Counted from the stretch's first letter, positions 1 through 9,234 are shown. The stretch: DNA of 64,000 nt from Croceibacterium selenioxidans (GCF_018599195.1 NZ_JAHFVK010000001.1:1054001-1118000); one strand, 5' to 3'. Translations and numbers: made by a program. The notes: generated by a model from the letters alone, not told the origin.

Positions 1-250
1 CCTTGCGCAAGGTGGCTATGCCGAGGCTGCCGAACTCACCGCGCGCGAGGAGGAAATCTGCGCCGCCATGGGTCCCGAGCTCAAACGTCGCGGGTTGGTC
101 TTCGTCGGGATCGACGTCATCGGTGGCCGGTGGCTGACCGAAATCAACGTCACCTCACCGACGGGAATCGTCGCAATCGACAAATTCAACGGTACCGATA
201 CGGCGGCCTTGATCTGGGATGCGATCGAGCGCCGACACGCGGCGATGTAG
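1..250 (+). CDS. gshB: Glutathione synthetase, C-terminal end (partial)
   Basis: This is the last 83 codons of a gene that begins before the window. The frame opens at base 2 and ends with TAG at 248-250. The protein shows the C-terminal signature of prokaryotic ATP-grasp glutathione synthetase: a GIDVIG strand followed by [11 protein letters not shown], the glycine-rich substrate and ATP/Mg loop, then a short helix. The enzyme joins gamma-glutamylcysteine and glycine in the cytoplasm using ATP. The N-terminal substrate domain lies outside the window. A weak hairpin (CCGGAG 261-266 / CTCCGG 289-294) follows the stop, before the next gene. Confidence 0.93.
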   Translation, partial: LAQGGYAEAAELTAREEEICAAMGPELKRRGLVFVGIDVIGGRWLTEINVTSPTGIVAIDKFNGTDTAALIWDAIERRHAAM

Positions 251-309
251 CGCTGAAGATCCGGAGGATTTTTCAGAACCCTTCGGCTCTCCGGCACGTT
301 TGACCCCAA

Positions 310-915
310 ATGCACGAATTCATCATCGATGCCATCGCGCTGGGCGGATACTGGGGGATCGCCTTTCTGATGGCGATCGAGAACGTATTTCCGCCCATTC
401 CGTCCGAAGTGATCATGGGCATCGGCGGCTTGCTGGTCGGGCGCGGGGAGATGGAGTTCTGGCCGCTGCTCATCGCCGGAACGGTAGGGTCCACCGCCGG
501 CAACTACGTTTGGTTCTGGATGGGCGACAAGTGGGGTTATCGCCGCCTTGCGCCGCTGATCGAGCGGCACGGGCGTTGGCTAACCCTCGAATGGGAGGAC
601 ATCGAGAACGCCACCCGCTTTTTTCAGCGACATGGCCAGTGGGTGGTGTTGGTGCTGCGATTCTCGCCGTTCCTCCGCACAATGATCTCGCTGCCGGCGG
701 GGCTTTCGCACATGAAGGCGTGGAAGTTCCTGCTGTTCACCTTCATCGGTGCCGGTATCTGGAACGTGCTGCTGATCTACGGCGGCCAGTGGCTGGGCCG
801 CTATTTCGAGCAGTCGCAGGATGTGTTGGCGTGGATCGTGCTTGGCGCCTTCGGTCTTGCCATCGTCGCGTACCTGTGGCGCGTTGTTACCTGGAAGCCG
901 CGCGCCGAACGTTAG
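310..915 (+). CDS. DedA family membrane protein
   Basis: A 201-residue integral membrane protein of the DedA/SNARE-associated family. The N-terminal re-entrant segment carries the family acidic/proline motif (AIENVFPPIPSE, about residues 22-33). A central RFSPFLRTMISLPAG block (about 118-132) matches the conserved F-x-R-x-x-P-x-x-R signature, and hydrophobic helices follow to the C-terminus. DedA proteins are linked to undecaprenyl-phosphate or phospholipid translocation and envelope homeostasis; the substrate here cannot be told from sequence. The stop codon overlaps the stop of convergent xerC (TTAG at 912-915), so there is no room for a terminator between them. No clear Shine-Dalgarno precedes the ATG. 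Confidence 0.9.
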   Translation: MHEFIIDAIALGGYWGIAFLMAIENVFPPIPSEVIMGIGGLLVGRGEMEFWPLLIAGTVGSTAGNYVWFWMGDKWGYRRLAPLIERHGRWLTLEWEDIENATRFFQRHGQWVVLVLRFSPFLRTMISLPAGLSHMKAWKFLLFTFIGAGIWNVLLIYGGQWLGRYFEQSQDVLAWIVLGAFGLAIVAYLWRVVTWKPRAER

Positions 916-1808
916 GCCTTTTCGCGCGGGTGGGCCGAGCGGTAGGCCTCCAGCATCGTCGCCGCGTCGACTCGGGTGTAGATCTGCGTCGAGCCCAGGC
1001 TCGCATGGCCGAGCAGTTCCTGCAGGCTGCGCAAATCGGCCCCTGCCCCGAGCAGATGCGTCGCAAAGCTATGGCGCAAAGCGTGGGGGGTTGCAGTGGC
1101 GGGCAAGCCGAGGGCGATGCGTGCCCGGGCCATCGCCTTTTGCACCATGCCCTGGCTCAATGGGCCGCCTTTCGCTCCGCGGAACAGGGGCTGCGCAGGC
1201 TCGTGGGGAAAGGGGCAACGTCTCACGTAGTCGGCCACCGCGGCTCGAACCAGCGGCAGGACCGGCACGACGCGTTGCTTGTTGCCCTTGCCCGTCACCA
1301 CCAGCGTTTCGCCCAGCGGCGCATCCGAACCTTTGAGCGACAGGGCTTCGGCAATACGCAAGCCGGCGCCGTAAAGCAGCAACAGGACCGCCCGATCGCG
1401 CGCACCGATCCAGTCCTGGGCCGACGTTTCCTTCACCGTCTCGACAAGGTTTGCTGCTTCGTCAGGAGTGACCGGGCGCGGCAGGCCTTTCTTGATCCGG
1501 GGTCCGCGAACGCGGGGAGGGGCAGCATCCGCGAAACCCGCCTGCTCTCGGGCATAGGCCAGGAAGGCCTTGAGCGCCGACAGCTCACGCGCGGCCGAGA
1601 CGTTGCTCAAACCGTCGGCGCGCCGTAGCGCAAGCTGCATGCGCAAGTCCCCGGGACCCAGCCGCGCGAGCGCGCCCCAGTCTGCCGCGTCGATCCGTTC
1701 GAGCCAGCGCTCGGCCGTCGCGACGTAAGCCCTGACAGTATGCGGTGACCTTCGGCGCCCCATCGCGAGGTGCTCCCGCCACTGGTTGAGGAGCACGCCC
1801 TCGCTCAT
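912..1808 (-). CDS. xerC: Tyrosine recombinase XerC
   Basis: A 298-residue site-specific tyrosine recombinase that resolves chromosome dimers at dif together with XerD. The N-terminal SAM-like DNA-binding domain (about 1-90) includes SPHTVRAY. The catalytic domain shows the expected residues: Arg in GAGLRIAEAL, Lys in TGKGNKQR, His-x-x-Arg in TPHALRHSFATH, His in LLGHASL and the nucleophile Tyr in QIYTRVD. The length is normal for XerC. The start overlaps the hemW stop by 4 nt, so it is translationally coupled in the run rph-rdgB-hemW-xerC. It is a housekeeping recombinase; nothing nearby suggests a prophage or integron. Confidence 0.92.
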   Translation of the reverse strand: MSEGVLLNQWREHLAMGRRRSPHTVRAYVATAERWLERIDAADWGALARLGPGDLRMQLALRRADGLSNVSAARELSALKAFLAYAREQAGFADAAPPRVRGPRIKKGLPRPVTPDEAANLVETVKETSAQDWIGARDRAVLLLLYGAGLRIAEALSLKGSDAPLGETLVVTGKGNKQRVVPVLPLVRAAVADYVRRCPFPHEPAQPLFRGAKGGPLSQGMVQKAMARARIALGLPATATPHALRHSFATHLLGAGADLRSLQELLGHASLGSTQIYTRVDAATMLEAYRSAHPREKA

Positions 1809-2956
1809 GCCGCAGCCAGGCTGCCCGGCACTAGTTCACCGAGCAGCGCGTCGAGCACAGGCATGCCTTGCCCGGTCACGCCGGCTCGTCCCTCAGCGCT
1901 CCACACAAGGCCGAGCGTCTCGAGAAACGCCAGCTTTTGGTGGTCGAGCAACTCCGTCTCGGTCAAACCGAAGCGCTCCGCCAAATCCGCGATCCCCACG
2001 CCTTCTCGCAGCCTCAGGCCCATCAGCAGCGCCTCCGCCGCCTGCTCATGGGCGCCGAGCTGCCTTTCCTCCACCAGGCCGTGACCGTTGCGGGTCACGG
2101 CGTCGAGGAAGTTCTCCGGCTTCTTGTGCCGCCGCGTCGCCATGCCCGATCGCCGTCCATGAGCCCCGGGCCCGATCCCGACATAGTCGTTGTAACGCCA
2201 GTAGGTGAGGTTGTGCCGGCTCTCCTCGCCTTGGCGGGCGTGGTTGCTGACCTCGTAGGCTGGAAGCCCCGCTGTCTCGGTGAGGTCCCGGGTGAGCGCG
2301 AAAAGGTCCGCCGCTGGATCATCTTCCATCGGCTCGAACAGGCCCCGCCGAACGTCGGTGGCGAAGCGCGTGTTGGCTTCGATCGTCAGCTGATAGAGCG
2401 ACAGATGCCCGGTACCGAACCCGAGCGCTCTTTGCAGTTCCGCATGCCATTGCTCGGGCGTTTGGCCGGGGCGCGCGTAGATCAAATCGAAGCTGACCCG
2501 GCGGAAGTGCCGCTGGGCCACTTCGAGCGCGGCAAGGCTCTCCTCGACGTTATGCAGGCGTCCGAGGAATTGCAGCGTTTCGTTATCGAGGGCCTGCAGG
2601 CCGAGCGAGACCCGGTTAACGCCCGCTGCCGCCAGCGACGCAAAGTTCGCCGCTTCGACCGAAGAGGGATTGGCCTCGAGCGTGATCTCAATCTCCGACT
2701 CGAAGCCCCACAGCCGTTCGGCCTCCTCTAGCAGCGCCTCCACCAGGGCGGGCGGCATCAGCGACGGTGTCCCGCCGCCGAAGAAGATCGACTCGAGCGG
2801 CTTCCCGACGGCTAGTTCGGCCTCATGCCGCATGTCGGCCAACAACGCCCCGCGCCAGGCGTCGTCTTCGACGCGATCGCGGACGTGCGAGTTGAAGTCG
2901 CAATACGGGCACTTCTTCAGGCAGAAGGGCCAGTGGATGTAGAGCGCGCGAGCCAC
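1805..2956 (-). CDS. hemW: Radical SAM heme chaperone HemW
   Basis: A 383-residue HemW-type radical SAM protein. The cluster motif HWPFCLKKCPYCDFNSH (CX3CX2C, about residues 8-24) follows an N-terminal YIHWPF strand as in other HemW/HemN-like proteins. SAM-binding features include FFGGGTPSLM (GGTP). HemW binds heme and is thought to deliver it to membrane respiratory proteins; older annotation calls it oxygen-independent coproporphyrinogen oxidase, but the three-cysteine motif with the following Phe favours HemW. The start is GTG at 2956. It lies 9 nt after rdgB and overlaps xerC by 4 nt. Confidence 0.9.
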   Translation of the reverse strand: MARALYIHWPFCLKKCPYCDFNSHVRDRVEDDAWRGALLADMRHEAELAVGKPLESIFFGGGTPSLMPPALVEALLEEAERLWGFESEIEITLEANPSSVEAANFASLAAAGVNRVSLGLQALDNETLQFLGRLHNVEESLAALEVAQRHFRRVSFDLIYARPGQTPEQWHAELQRALGFGTGHLSLYQLTIEANTRFATDVRRGLFEPMEDDPAADLFALTRDLTETAGLPAYEVSNHARQGEESRHNLTYWRYNDYVGIGPGAHGRRSGMATRRHKKPENFLDAVTRNGHGLVEERQLGAHEQAAEALLMGLRLREGVGIADLAERFGLTETELLDHQKLAFLETLGLVWSAEGRAGVTGQGMPVLDALLGELVPGSLAAA

Positions 2957-2965
2957 GCCGCTATC

Positions 2966-3595
2966 CTACTGGGCGAACTGGTCCGCGACCAGCTTGGCAA
3001 ACGCGTCGGCGCGGTGGCTGATGCGGTGTTTCTCCGCCGGGTCGAGCTCTGCGAAGGTGACGTCGTAACGGTTCGGCACGAAGACTGGGTCATATCCGAA
3101 ACCCAGGGTTCCGCGCGGCGGCCAGGTAAGCGTCCCATCGGCCCGGCCTTCGTAGACCGCATGGTCGCCATCGGGCCAAGCGAGGGCGAGAACGCAGGAG
3201 AACCAGGCCTCGCGACTCGTGCCGGGTCCCTTGGCCTGGAGCATGCCTTCGACCTTTCCCATCGCCATGTACCAGTCGCGGCCCGGCTCACCCTCGAACC
3301 ACTGCCGTTCGGCCCAGTCGGCGGTGTAGACTCCGGGCCGCCCGTCGAGCGCTGCGACCGAGAGCCCGCTGTCGTCAGCCAATGCGACAAGGCCCGAGCT
3401 TTCCGCCGCGCCGCGGGCCTTGATCAGCGCGTTCTCGATGAATGTCCGTCCGGTCTCGTCCGGCTCCGGCAAGCCGAGCGAACCCGCCGAGATGCATTCG
3501 AGCCCATAGGGCCCGAGCAAGGCAGCGATTTCCTTCAACTTGCCCGCGTTATGCGTGGCAATGACCAGCGTGCCGGAGCCGAGCTTTCTGCTCAC
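2966..3595 (-). CDS. rdgB: XTP/dITP diphosphatase (RdgB/HAM1)
   Basis: A 209-residue Ham1-family nucleotide pyrophosphatase that removes non-canonical purine nucleotides (XTP, dITP) from the pool. Family landmarks are the N-terminal [12 protein letters not shown] (substrate phosphate binding, about 12-23), the LADDSGLSV catalytic acidic block (about 71-79), FGYDPVF and the C-terminal [11 protein letters not shown]. The start is GTG at 3595 and overlaps the rph stop by 4 nt, consistent with translational coupling. The order rph-rdgB-hemW is common in alphaproteobacteria. Confidence 0.94.
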   Translation of the reverse strand: MSRKLGSGTLVIATHNAGKLKEIAALLGPYGLECISAGSLGLPEPDETGRTFIENALIKARGAAESSGLVALADDSGLSVAALDGRPGVYTADWAERQWFEGEPGRDWYMAMGKVEGMLQAKGPGTSREAWFSCVLALAWPDGDHAVYEGRADGTLTWPPRGTLGFGYDPVFVPNRYDVTFAELDPAEKHRISHRADAFAKLVADQFAQ

Positions 3596-4308
3596 CGGCC
3601 GACCGCAGCCGCCTGCGCGGCGAAGATCTGCTCACAGCCGATGCGGGCGAGGCGGAGGAGACGCAACAAGCTTTCCTCGTCGTAGCAGGCGCCCTCTGCG
3701 GTAGCCTGGGCTTCGGCGATCTTGCCCCCTTCGAGCAGCACGAAGTTGGCATCAGCGTCCGCCGAGCTGTCTTCCACATAGTCGAGATCGAGGACGGGAG
3801 TGCCTTCGTGGATGCCACAGCTCACTGCGGCTACCTTGTGGATGATCGGATCTTCAGAGATCGCCCCAGATGCCAGCAGCTTGTCCACCGCAAGGCGCAG
3901 AGCCACCCACGCGCCGGAAATCGCGGCGGTGCGTGTGCCACCATCGGCCTGGATCACGTCGCAGTCGAGCACAATCTGCCGCTCGCCAAGCTTCTTAAGA
4001 TCTATCACCGCTCGCAAGGAACGCCCGATAAGGCGCTGGATTTCCTGGGTTCGGCCGCTCTGCTTGCCCTTCGCCGCCTCTCGGCTGCCGCGAGTGTGCG
4101 TGGCGCGCGGAAGCATCGAGTACTCGGCGGTGACCCAGCCCTGGCCCTTGTTGCGCAGGAACGGTGGCACCTTGTCCTCGACGCTCGCGGTCACGAGCAC
4201 GCGCGTGTCACCGAAGGACACCAACACCGATCCTTCGGCGTGCTTGGTAAATCCAGTCTGGATGTCGATAACGCGCATTTCGTCGGGCGCGCGGCCGGAA
4301 GGTCGCAT
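3592..4308 (-). CDS. rph: Ribonuclease PH
   Basis: A 238-residue phosphorolytic 3'-5' exoribonuclease that trims tRNA 3' ends. The open frame extends far upstream to 5181, but only the part from [12 protein letters not shown] is RNase PH; the rest lies antisense to hrcA. I chose the ATG at 4308 because GGAG sits six bases upstream and the length equals the family norm. An ATG at 4320 is a less likely alternative. Motifs seen: [42 protein letters not shown] and [15 protein letters not shown]. It is transcribed divergently from hrcA with 66 nt between the starts, and heads the operon rph-rdgB-hemW-xerC. Confidence 0.94.
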   Translation of the reverse strand: MRPSGRAPDEMRVIDIQTGFTKHAEGSVLVSFGDTRVLVTASVEDKVPPFLRNKGQGWVTAEYSMLPRATHTRGSREAAKGKQSGRTQEIQRLIGRSLRAVIDLKKLGERQIVLDCDVIQADGGTRTAAISGAWVALRLAVDKLLASGAISEDPIIHKVAAVSCGIHEGTPVLDLDYVEDSSADADANFVLLEGGKIAEAQATAEGACYDEESLLRLLRLARIGCEQIFAAQAAAVGR

Positions 4309-4374
4309 GAGATACTCCATTGCCGGGGGTTCGGCTTTTCTGGAGCCGCCGTAGCGACTAGATAGCCGCCTGTC

Positions 4375-5418
4375 ATGCCCACACCCCCGCTTACAGAATT
4401 GAGCGATCGCGCCCGGGAAATCTTCCGCCTTGTGGTGGAAGGTTACCTCGAGAGCGGGATTCCCGTGGGGTCGAGGACTCTGGCAAGCGAAGGGGTGCTC
4501 AATCTCTCTCCAGCGTCGATCCGTTCGGTGCTGAGTGAGTTGGAAGCGAGGGGCCTCCTGGCCGCGCCCCACACGAGCGCCGGGCGTATGCCGACGGAGT
4601 CGGGGTTGCGGCTGTTCGTCGACGGAATGATGCAGGTTGCCCAGCCGAGCGCGGAAGAGCGTGCGGCGATCGAACGACGCCTGGCGCAGCCGGGGCCGAT
4701 CGAGGCGGCGATCGAGGCGACCAGCGCGGTCCTGTCGGAGATTTCCGGCGCCGCCGGCATGGTCATGGTCCCCCGGCGCGATGCCAGGCTGGCGCAGATG
4801 AGCCTGGTCGCCCTCGATCAGGGGCGCGCGCTTGCCGTGCTGGTGGGGCAGGATGGTTCGGTCGAAAACCGTCTCCTGCATTTGCCCGCCGGAACGGGAT
4901 CGTCTTCGCTGCAGGAAGCCTCGAACTACATCTCTGCCCATCTCGCCGGGCGAACCCTGGCTGAAGCAGCGCTTGGGATGAAGGCGGAGATCGCGTCGGG
5001 CCGGTCGGCGCTCGACTCGGCGAGCCGCGACCTCGTCGAACGCGGCCTGGCGATCTGGAGCGAAGACGCGGCGCGGCGCCCGGTGTTGATCGTGCGAGGG
5101 CAAGCGAAGCTTCTCGATGACACCGCACTCGGCGATATCGATCGGGTCCGTTCGCTGATCGACGATCTCGAGAACAAGCAATCGGTTGCCGAACTGCTCG
5201 ACAGCGCGCGCGAGGCGGAAGCGACTCGGATATTCATCGGCAGCGAGAATCGGCTGTTTGCGCTATCGGGCTCGTCGGTAATCGCGGCACCCTATCGGGA
5301 TCGCGAGGGCCGCGTCGTCGGTGTGCTCGGAGTGATCGGGCCCACGCGGTTGAATTACGCGCGTATCGTGCCCATGGTGGATTTCACTGCTCGATCTCTG
5401 GGCAGACGCATTGGCTGA
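4375..5418 (+). CDS. hrcA: Heat-inducible transcription repressor HrcA
   Basis: A 347-residue HrcA repressor. The N-terminal winged helix contains [17 protein letters not shown] and [18 protein letters not shown]. The following [18 protein letters not shown] block is the HrcA signature. A GAF-like central domain and a C-terminal dimerisation segment follow ([18 protein letters not shown]). HrcA represses groESL and related genes at CIRCE elements. I see no CIRCE inverted repeat (TTAGCACTC-N9-GAGTGCTAA) next to hrcA, grpE or dnaK here, so its targets probably lie elsewhere, most likely groESL. grpE follows after 9 nt. Confidence 0.95.
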   Translation: MPTPPLTELSDRAREIFRLVVEGYLESGIPVGSRTLASEGVLNLSPASIRSVLSELEARGLLAAPHTSAGRMPTESGLRLFVDGMMQVAQPSAEERAAIERRLAQPGPIEAAIEATSAVLSEISGAAGMVMVPRRDARLAQMSLVALDQGRALAVLVGQDGSVENRLLHLPAGTGSSSLQEASNYISAHLAGRTLAEAALGMKAEIASGRSALDSASRDLVERGLAIWSEDAARRPVLIVRGQAKLLDDTALGDIDRVRSLIDDLENKQSVAELLDSAREAEATRIFIGSENRLFALSGSSVIAAPYRDREGRVVGVLGVIGPTRLNYARIVPMVDFTARSLGRRIG

Positions 5419-5427
5419 AAACCGGAA

Positions 5428-6015
5428 ATGATGACTAACGAAAACGAAAATCCGCGCGATGAGGCGGTCGAGAAGGAATTGGCCGGGGTTCCGGACGAAC
5501 TGCTCGATAAAGGTGCCGAAGGAGGCGAAGGCGCTCATTCGCTTGAGAACGCGCTTGCGTCTCTGAGAGGCGACCTCGAACAGGCCCAGCAGGACATGCT
5601 CTACGCCCGCGCAGAGGTGCAGAACGTGCGGCGGCGGATGGAGAAGGATATCCAGGACGCGCGTACTTACGCGGCGACGGGCTTCGCCCGGGACATCCTT
5701 TCGGTAGCCGACAATCTGTCCCGCGCCATCGACCACTTTCCGGCCGAAATGCGCGAGGATGAGAAGCTCAAGAACTTCTTCGCCGGGATCGAGGCCACCC
5801 AGCGGGAGCTGGACAAGGTCTTTGGGCTGCACGGAATTACCCGCATTGCGGCCAAGGGTCTGCCGCTCGATCCGAACCAGCACCAGGCCATGCTCGAAAT
5901 CCCGACCAACGACGCCGAGCCGGGCACCGTCGTGCAGGAAATGCAGGCCGGCTACATGATCAAGGACCGCCTGTTGCGGCCCGCGATGGTGGGGGTGGCG
6001 AAGAAGCCGGAATAA
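5428..6015 (+). CDS. grpE: Nucleotide exchange factor GrpE
   Basis: A 195-residue GrpE that releases ADP from DnaK. It has an acidic N-terminus, a long coiled coil (about residues 38-100: LASLRGDLEQAQQDML to NVRRRMEKD) and a C-terminal beta domain with GLPLDPNQHQAMLEIP and VVQEMQAGYMIKDRLLRPA, the PROSITE-type GrpE signature. It is co-transcribed with hrcA. The stop codon lies in the loop of a hairpin at 6005-6023 that may end the operon before the convergent downstream gene. Confidence 0.95.
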   Translation: MMTNENENPRDEAVEKELAGVPDELLDKGAEGGEGAHSLENALASLRGDLEQAQQDMLYARAEVQNVRRRMEKDIQDARTYAATGFARDILSVADNLSRAIDHFPAEMREDEKLKNFFAGIEATQRELDKVFGLHGITRIAAKGLPLDPNQHQAMLEIPTNDAEPGTVVQEMQAGYMIKDRLLRPAMVGVAKKPE

Positions 6016-6023
6016 CTCCGGCT
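6005..6023. terminator. Hairpin between convergent grpE and PH-domain gene
   Basis: A perfect 7-bp inverted repeat, AGCCGGA (6005-6011) and TCCGGCT (6017-6023), with a 5-nt loop that contains the grpE stop codon. No T-tract follows on either strand, so it may be a weak terminator or an mRNA end-stabilising hairpin. Confidence 0.4.
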
Positions 6024-6027
6024 CACC

Positions 6028-6534
6028 TCACAAGTCTTCGTGAACCATGTCGATTTCGCGCACGCCGCGCTGACGGCGTGCCGTATCGACCAGGCGACGC
6101 AGGTTCTCGCGCCGCGCCTGAGCTTCGCCGATGTGACGCATCTTGAGCTCGTTGATCCGCGTGGTTTCGTCGCTCGACGTGATGGTCACGGTACCGATGC
6201 CGACCCACTGGTTTAGCAAGGTAAAGTCGATCCGCACGTCCTTGACGCGATAGAGCTCGACCTCGTCGATGCTCTTGAAGATGATTCCGCGGCGCACGAT
6301 CAGCCGTTCGCTGGTCAGCTCGTACTTCGCGGCCATCGTCTGGAGCCATTTGGCGAAGACGATCACCAAGGCGAGGAGAGTCAGCAGCAGAGGCCAGGCG
6401 CCCCAGTTGCCAGCCTTGGCGATCAGGATGGCAAAGCCGGCAATGCCGAGCAGGATTGTCCCGAGACCGAACGCCGTGCCTCTTAACCACCCGCTCAGCG
6501 AAGAGCGGTAGCTGTCGAGCAACGGTTCGGTCAT
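6028..6534 (-). CDS. PH domain-containing membrane protein (YdbS-like)
   Basis: A 168-residue protein with two N-terminal membrane segments (about 15-38 and 45-62) followed by a bacterial PH domain of the bPH_2/YdbS type: YELTSERLIVRRGIIFKSI, VELYRVKDVRID and IGTVTITSSD are the characteristic strands. The function of this family is not defined; it is generally a small membrane-anchored protein. The frame can also start at 6540 or 6570. I prefer 6534 because a GGGGGA tract lies 5 nt upstream. It is convergent with grpE. Confidence 0.75.
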   Translation of the reverse strand: MTEPLLDSYRSSLSGWLRGTAFGLGTILLGIAGFAILIAKAGNWGAWPLLLTLLALVIVFAKWLQTMAAKYELTSERLIVRRGIIFKSIDEVELYRVKDVRIDFTLLNQWVGIGTVTITSSDETTRINELKMRHIGEAQARRENLRRLVDTARRQRGVREIDMVHEDL

Positions 6535-6606
6535 GGTCATCCCCCAAAAGTCCGAGGGCCAAATTAGCACGGCGAAAGGCGATTTGAAGCAGGGTTTCGC
6601 TGCAAC

Positions 6607-8118
6607 TCAGGCTTCGGGTGGGGAAGAAGCGGCGACTTGCGCCGCCTCCTCGGCTGAGATCTTTGCGATCCGGAACCCAGTAAACCCGTAGAGCATGTCG
6701 AGCAGCGGGCTCGCGTAGTTGAAGATCGCATAGGGCAAGTAGGCAAGGGTCGGTACGCCGAGCACCGCGGCCATATAGGCGCCGCACGAGTTCCACGGCA
6801 CCAGTGGCGCCGTGACGATACCTCCGTTGGATACGGCGCGCGAGAGATTGAGGCTTGAGAGCCCACGCGTTTGGAACTCGACCCTGAAGAGCCGGGTAGG
6901 CAGGACGACGGCAACATATTGATCCGCCGTCACGATGTTGAGCCCGATCGCGGTGCAGATCGAGGTGGCGATGAGGCTACCGGTGTGTTTGGCGCGGGTA
7001 AGCAGCGGGGTGACAAGCTTCGATAAGAAGCCGAACTCGTCGAGAATCGAACCGAAGGCGAGCGCCGCGATGATAAGCCAGATGGTGAGGAGCATGCTTG
7101 CCATGCCGCCACGAGAAACGAGGTCGTCCACCGGCTCGATGCCGGTGTTGGCTTCGAAGCCGGTTGCGATGACCTGCCACACACCCGCAATATACGAGGC
7201 GAGGGTGCTGCCCGCCGGTTCGCTCGCCATCGCCAACACGGCATGAGGTTGGGTGAAGCAGGCCAGGACGCCGGCAAACAGCGACGAGATCATGAGTGCC
7301 AGCGAGGCGGGGACCTTTCTAACGGACAGCACTATCAGCAAGAGAAGCGGAAGCAGGTTGATCGGGGTGATCCAGAACAACTGGTCGAGAGCCCCGAGCT
7401 CCGAGTAGATCAGATCCTGCCCGGCCGTGGGGGGCGCTCCGACGAACCCGAGCACCAGTAAGCCTATCGCCGCGATCAGAAACGCGGGCGCACTGACCAG
7501 GGCCTGGTAGCGGAGGTGGGTATAGAGATCGTTATTGGTCAACTGCGCCGCGAGGATGGTCGTCTCCGAGAGCGGAGAAAGCTTGTCGCCGGTATAGGCC
7601 CCGGCCACCACCGCGCCCGCGGTAATGGCGGGTGAGACGCCCGCCAGCCAGGCCAGACCCATCAGGCCCACGCCAACTGTACCCACGGTCGTCCAGGAAC
7701 TGCCGATGCCAAGCGAAATGGCGGCGCACACGATGAGGCTCGCGACGTAGAACCAGTTGGGATTGATGACCGCCAATCCGTAATAGACCAGGGTCGGTAT
7801 CGTGCCCGACATGTTCCATGAGCCGATCAGCCCGCCCACGGCCAGGAGGATGAAGATCGCACTGACGACGGAGGCCACGCCCCGGCGGCTCGCTTCGGAG
7901 ACGGCCTCCCAGGAATGGCCTTTACGCAGGACGATGATCGAGGCCGTCATGGCCGAGAGCAGCATCCCGACTTGCAGGGGCCCGTTCATCGCATCGAGGC
8001 CGAACAGCGCCACCGAGCCCCCGACCAGCAGGGTCAGGACAAGGAGCGGCAGCAGCGCTTCGAAATAGGTTGGTTGCTTGTCCGGCGGGACGGTCGCGAC
8101 GAAGTCCTCGACACTCAT
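6607..8118 (-). CDS. Na+/H+ antiporter, NhaC family
   Basis: A protein of about 503 residues with roughly a dozen hydrophobic helices and the NhaC-type antiporter layout. Conserved stretches include GSSWTTVGTVGVGL, AGAYTGDKLSPLSETT (family signature with acidic residues in the ion path), TADQYVAVVLPTRLF and LVPWNSCGAYMAAVLGV. NhaC proteins exchange cytoplasmic sodium for protons; some relatives exchange organic acids. The frame could begin at a TTG at 8136; the ATG at 8118 (MSVEDF) is preferred although neither has a strong ribosome-binding site. It has no obvious operon partners. Confidence 0.85.
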   Translation of the reverse strand: MSVEDFVATVPPDKQPTYFEALLPLLVLTLLVGGSVALFGLDAMNGPLQVGMLLSAMTASIIVLRKGHSWEAVSEASRRGVASVVSAIFILLAVGGLIGSWNMSGTIPTLVYYGLAVINPNWFYVASLIVCAAISLGIGSSWTTVGTVGVGLMGLAWLAGVSPAITAGAVVAGAYTGDKLSPLSETTILAAQLTNNDLYTHLRYQALVSAPAFLIAAIGLLVLGFVGAPPTAGQDLIYSELGALDQLFWITPINLLPLLLLIVLSVRKVPASLALMISSLFAGVLACFTQPHAVLAMASEPAGSTLASYIAGVWQVIATGFEANTGIEPVDDLVSRGGMASMLLTIWLIIAALAFGSILDEFGFLSKLVTPLLTRAKHTGSLIATSICTAIGLNIVTADQYVAVVLPTRLFRVEFQTRGLSSLNLSRAVSNGGIVTAPLVPWNSCGAYMAAVLGVPTLAYLPYAIFNYASPLLDMLYGFTGFRIAKISAEEAAQVAASSPPEA

Positions 8119-8236
8119 GCCCTTGAGGTCCGGCAATGCGGTGATCGTTCGGTCTGTCTATAGGGCATTTGCGCCATCGCTCTCCTTCAACCGGAGATTA
8201 GACGAAGGCGGTTACCCCGCTAGTTGGGATAAACCC

Positions 8237-8725
8237 TCAAGCATGCGTGGGGCGGTCCGATGCAACGCCCTGTGCAAAGGGCAGAGTTTTTTCCAGGTGA
8301 GCGAGGTCCACCGCCCCTCGCGGTTGCACGTTGCGCCGTTGGAGAAAGGCGTGACGGACGATCTCGGCCTGTTGTTCGATCCCATATCGGTCGAAGGGTC
8401 GGCCCTGGACGAAAGTGTAGCTGTACCGACAGAAGGGATGCCTCATCAGCGGCAAGTACCATTTGCCTTTGCGCTGGGCCTGCCAGACGTGGGTCATTTC
8501 ATGGATGAACAGCCCCTGGAGGCCAAGGTCGGCTTGCGAGTAGTCGTCGCGCCAGTTGGGGCTTTTGGGATGGACCCAGATGTGTCCGTCGGGCGCCATG
8601 ACGATCCGTCTCGGCTGGAAGGGCCACCACTTGCGGCGGTGAACGCGAACCGCGCCATAGTCGATCGCGCTGCCGAACAAGCTTGAGGCGAGGGCGACCT
8701 CGCCGTCGGTGAGCCGTCTTGCTCC
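8237..8725 (-). CDS. HExxH protein of the sphingomonad 'vgr-related' type
   Basis: A small protein with a zinc-peptidase-like HEMTHVWQAQ motif preceded by LGLQGLFI, resembling proteins labelled 'vgr related' in sphingomonad genomes; function unknown. The first standard start codon in frame is TTG at 8680 (147 residues), but the same frame continues upstream with plausible coding sequence, GARRLTDGEVALASS (8725-8681), which looks like the natural N-terminus of this family. No ATG, GTG or TTG exists there, so the coordinates give the coding-like extent, not a verified start. There is no signal peptide. The C-terminal third (FDRYGIEQQAEIV) may complete the metal site. Confidence 0.55.
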   Translation of the reverse strand, partial: GARRLTDGEVALASSLFGSAIDYGAVRVHRRKWWPFQPRRIVMAPDGHIWVHPKSPNWRDDYSQADLGLQGLFIHEMTHVWQAQRKGKWYLPLMRHPFCRYSYTFVQGRPFDRYGIEQQAEIVRHAFLQRRNVQPRGAVDLAHLEKTLPFAQGVASDRPTHA

Positions 8726-8766
8726 GCCGGCCGGACAGGTCGCCCCTATGTTTGTCGGCGTATCCG

Positions 8767-9234
8767 TCAGCGCTCGTCGCCGGCGGCGCGGATTTCGGCG
8801 GGAAAGGTGACCTTGTCGCCACCGACGAAGGTCAGTGTCACGTCGGCCTTGGTGCCCGCTTTCGCCGTGTCAGGAAGTCCGTCCACCATCACGTGGAGGC
8901 CGCCGGGCTCGAACTTCACGGTCTCGCCACCCTTGACCATGACCTGCAGCGTTTCCTGCATCGCACCGTCCTGGGTGACATGCATCGTGGCGCCCTGGGC
9001 CCCCTGCACGGAGGCCGCGCGGATCATCCAGTCGTGATTTCCGCTGTTGGTCACATCGAAGTACGCGGCTGCGGGATTGCCCGACACCGCGGATAGCATG
9101 ATCCGGCCATTAGCGGCGCTGATTCCCGCCGGTCCGACCGGTTTCGCTTCGGCTTCCGAAGGCTGTTCGCCACACCCCGCCAGACCTATCGTTCCGACGG
9201 TCAGAGCCAGGGCGGCCCAAACGGTTCTTTTCAT
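8767..9234 (-). CDS. Copper chaperone PCu(A)C, lipoprotein
   Basis: A 155-residue periplasmic copper chaperone of the PCu(A)C family. The N-terminus is a lipoprotein signal ending in the lipobox LAGC (Cys about residue 20), so it is probably membrane anchored. Metal ligands follow the family pattern: Met-His in GATMHVTQ, Met in GAMQE and His-x-Met in PGGLHVMVDG. Such proteins deliver Cu(I) to the CuA centre of cytochrome oxidase. The open frame runs to 9306, but ATG 9234 is preferred: GGGGGAG stands 6 nt upstream and the signal peptide begins there (MKRTVWAALALTVG). It diverges from dnaK. Confidence 0.88.
   Translation of the reverse strand: MKRTVWAALALTVGTIGLAGCGEQPSEAEAKPVGPAGISAANGRIMLSAVSGNPAAAYFDVTNSGNHDWMIRAASVQGAQGATMHVTQDGAMQETLQVMVKGGETVKFEPGGLHVMVDGLPDTAKAGTKADVTLTFVGGDKVTFPAEIRAAGDER

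Noticed and set aside
912-1808. The tyrosine recombinase as a phage or integron integrase
   Set aside because: Its sequence, length and operon (hemW-xerC) fit housekeeping XerC. No attachment site, tRNA, cassette array or phage gene lies nearby.
4309-5181. Upstream extension of rph to a 529-residue product
   Set aside because: The extra part is antisense to hrcA. RNase PH is complete from 4308 at the normal length, with GGAG in the right place.
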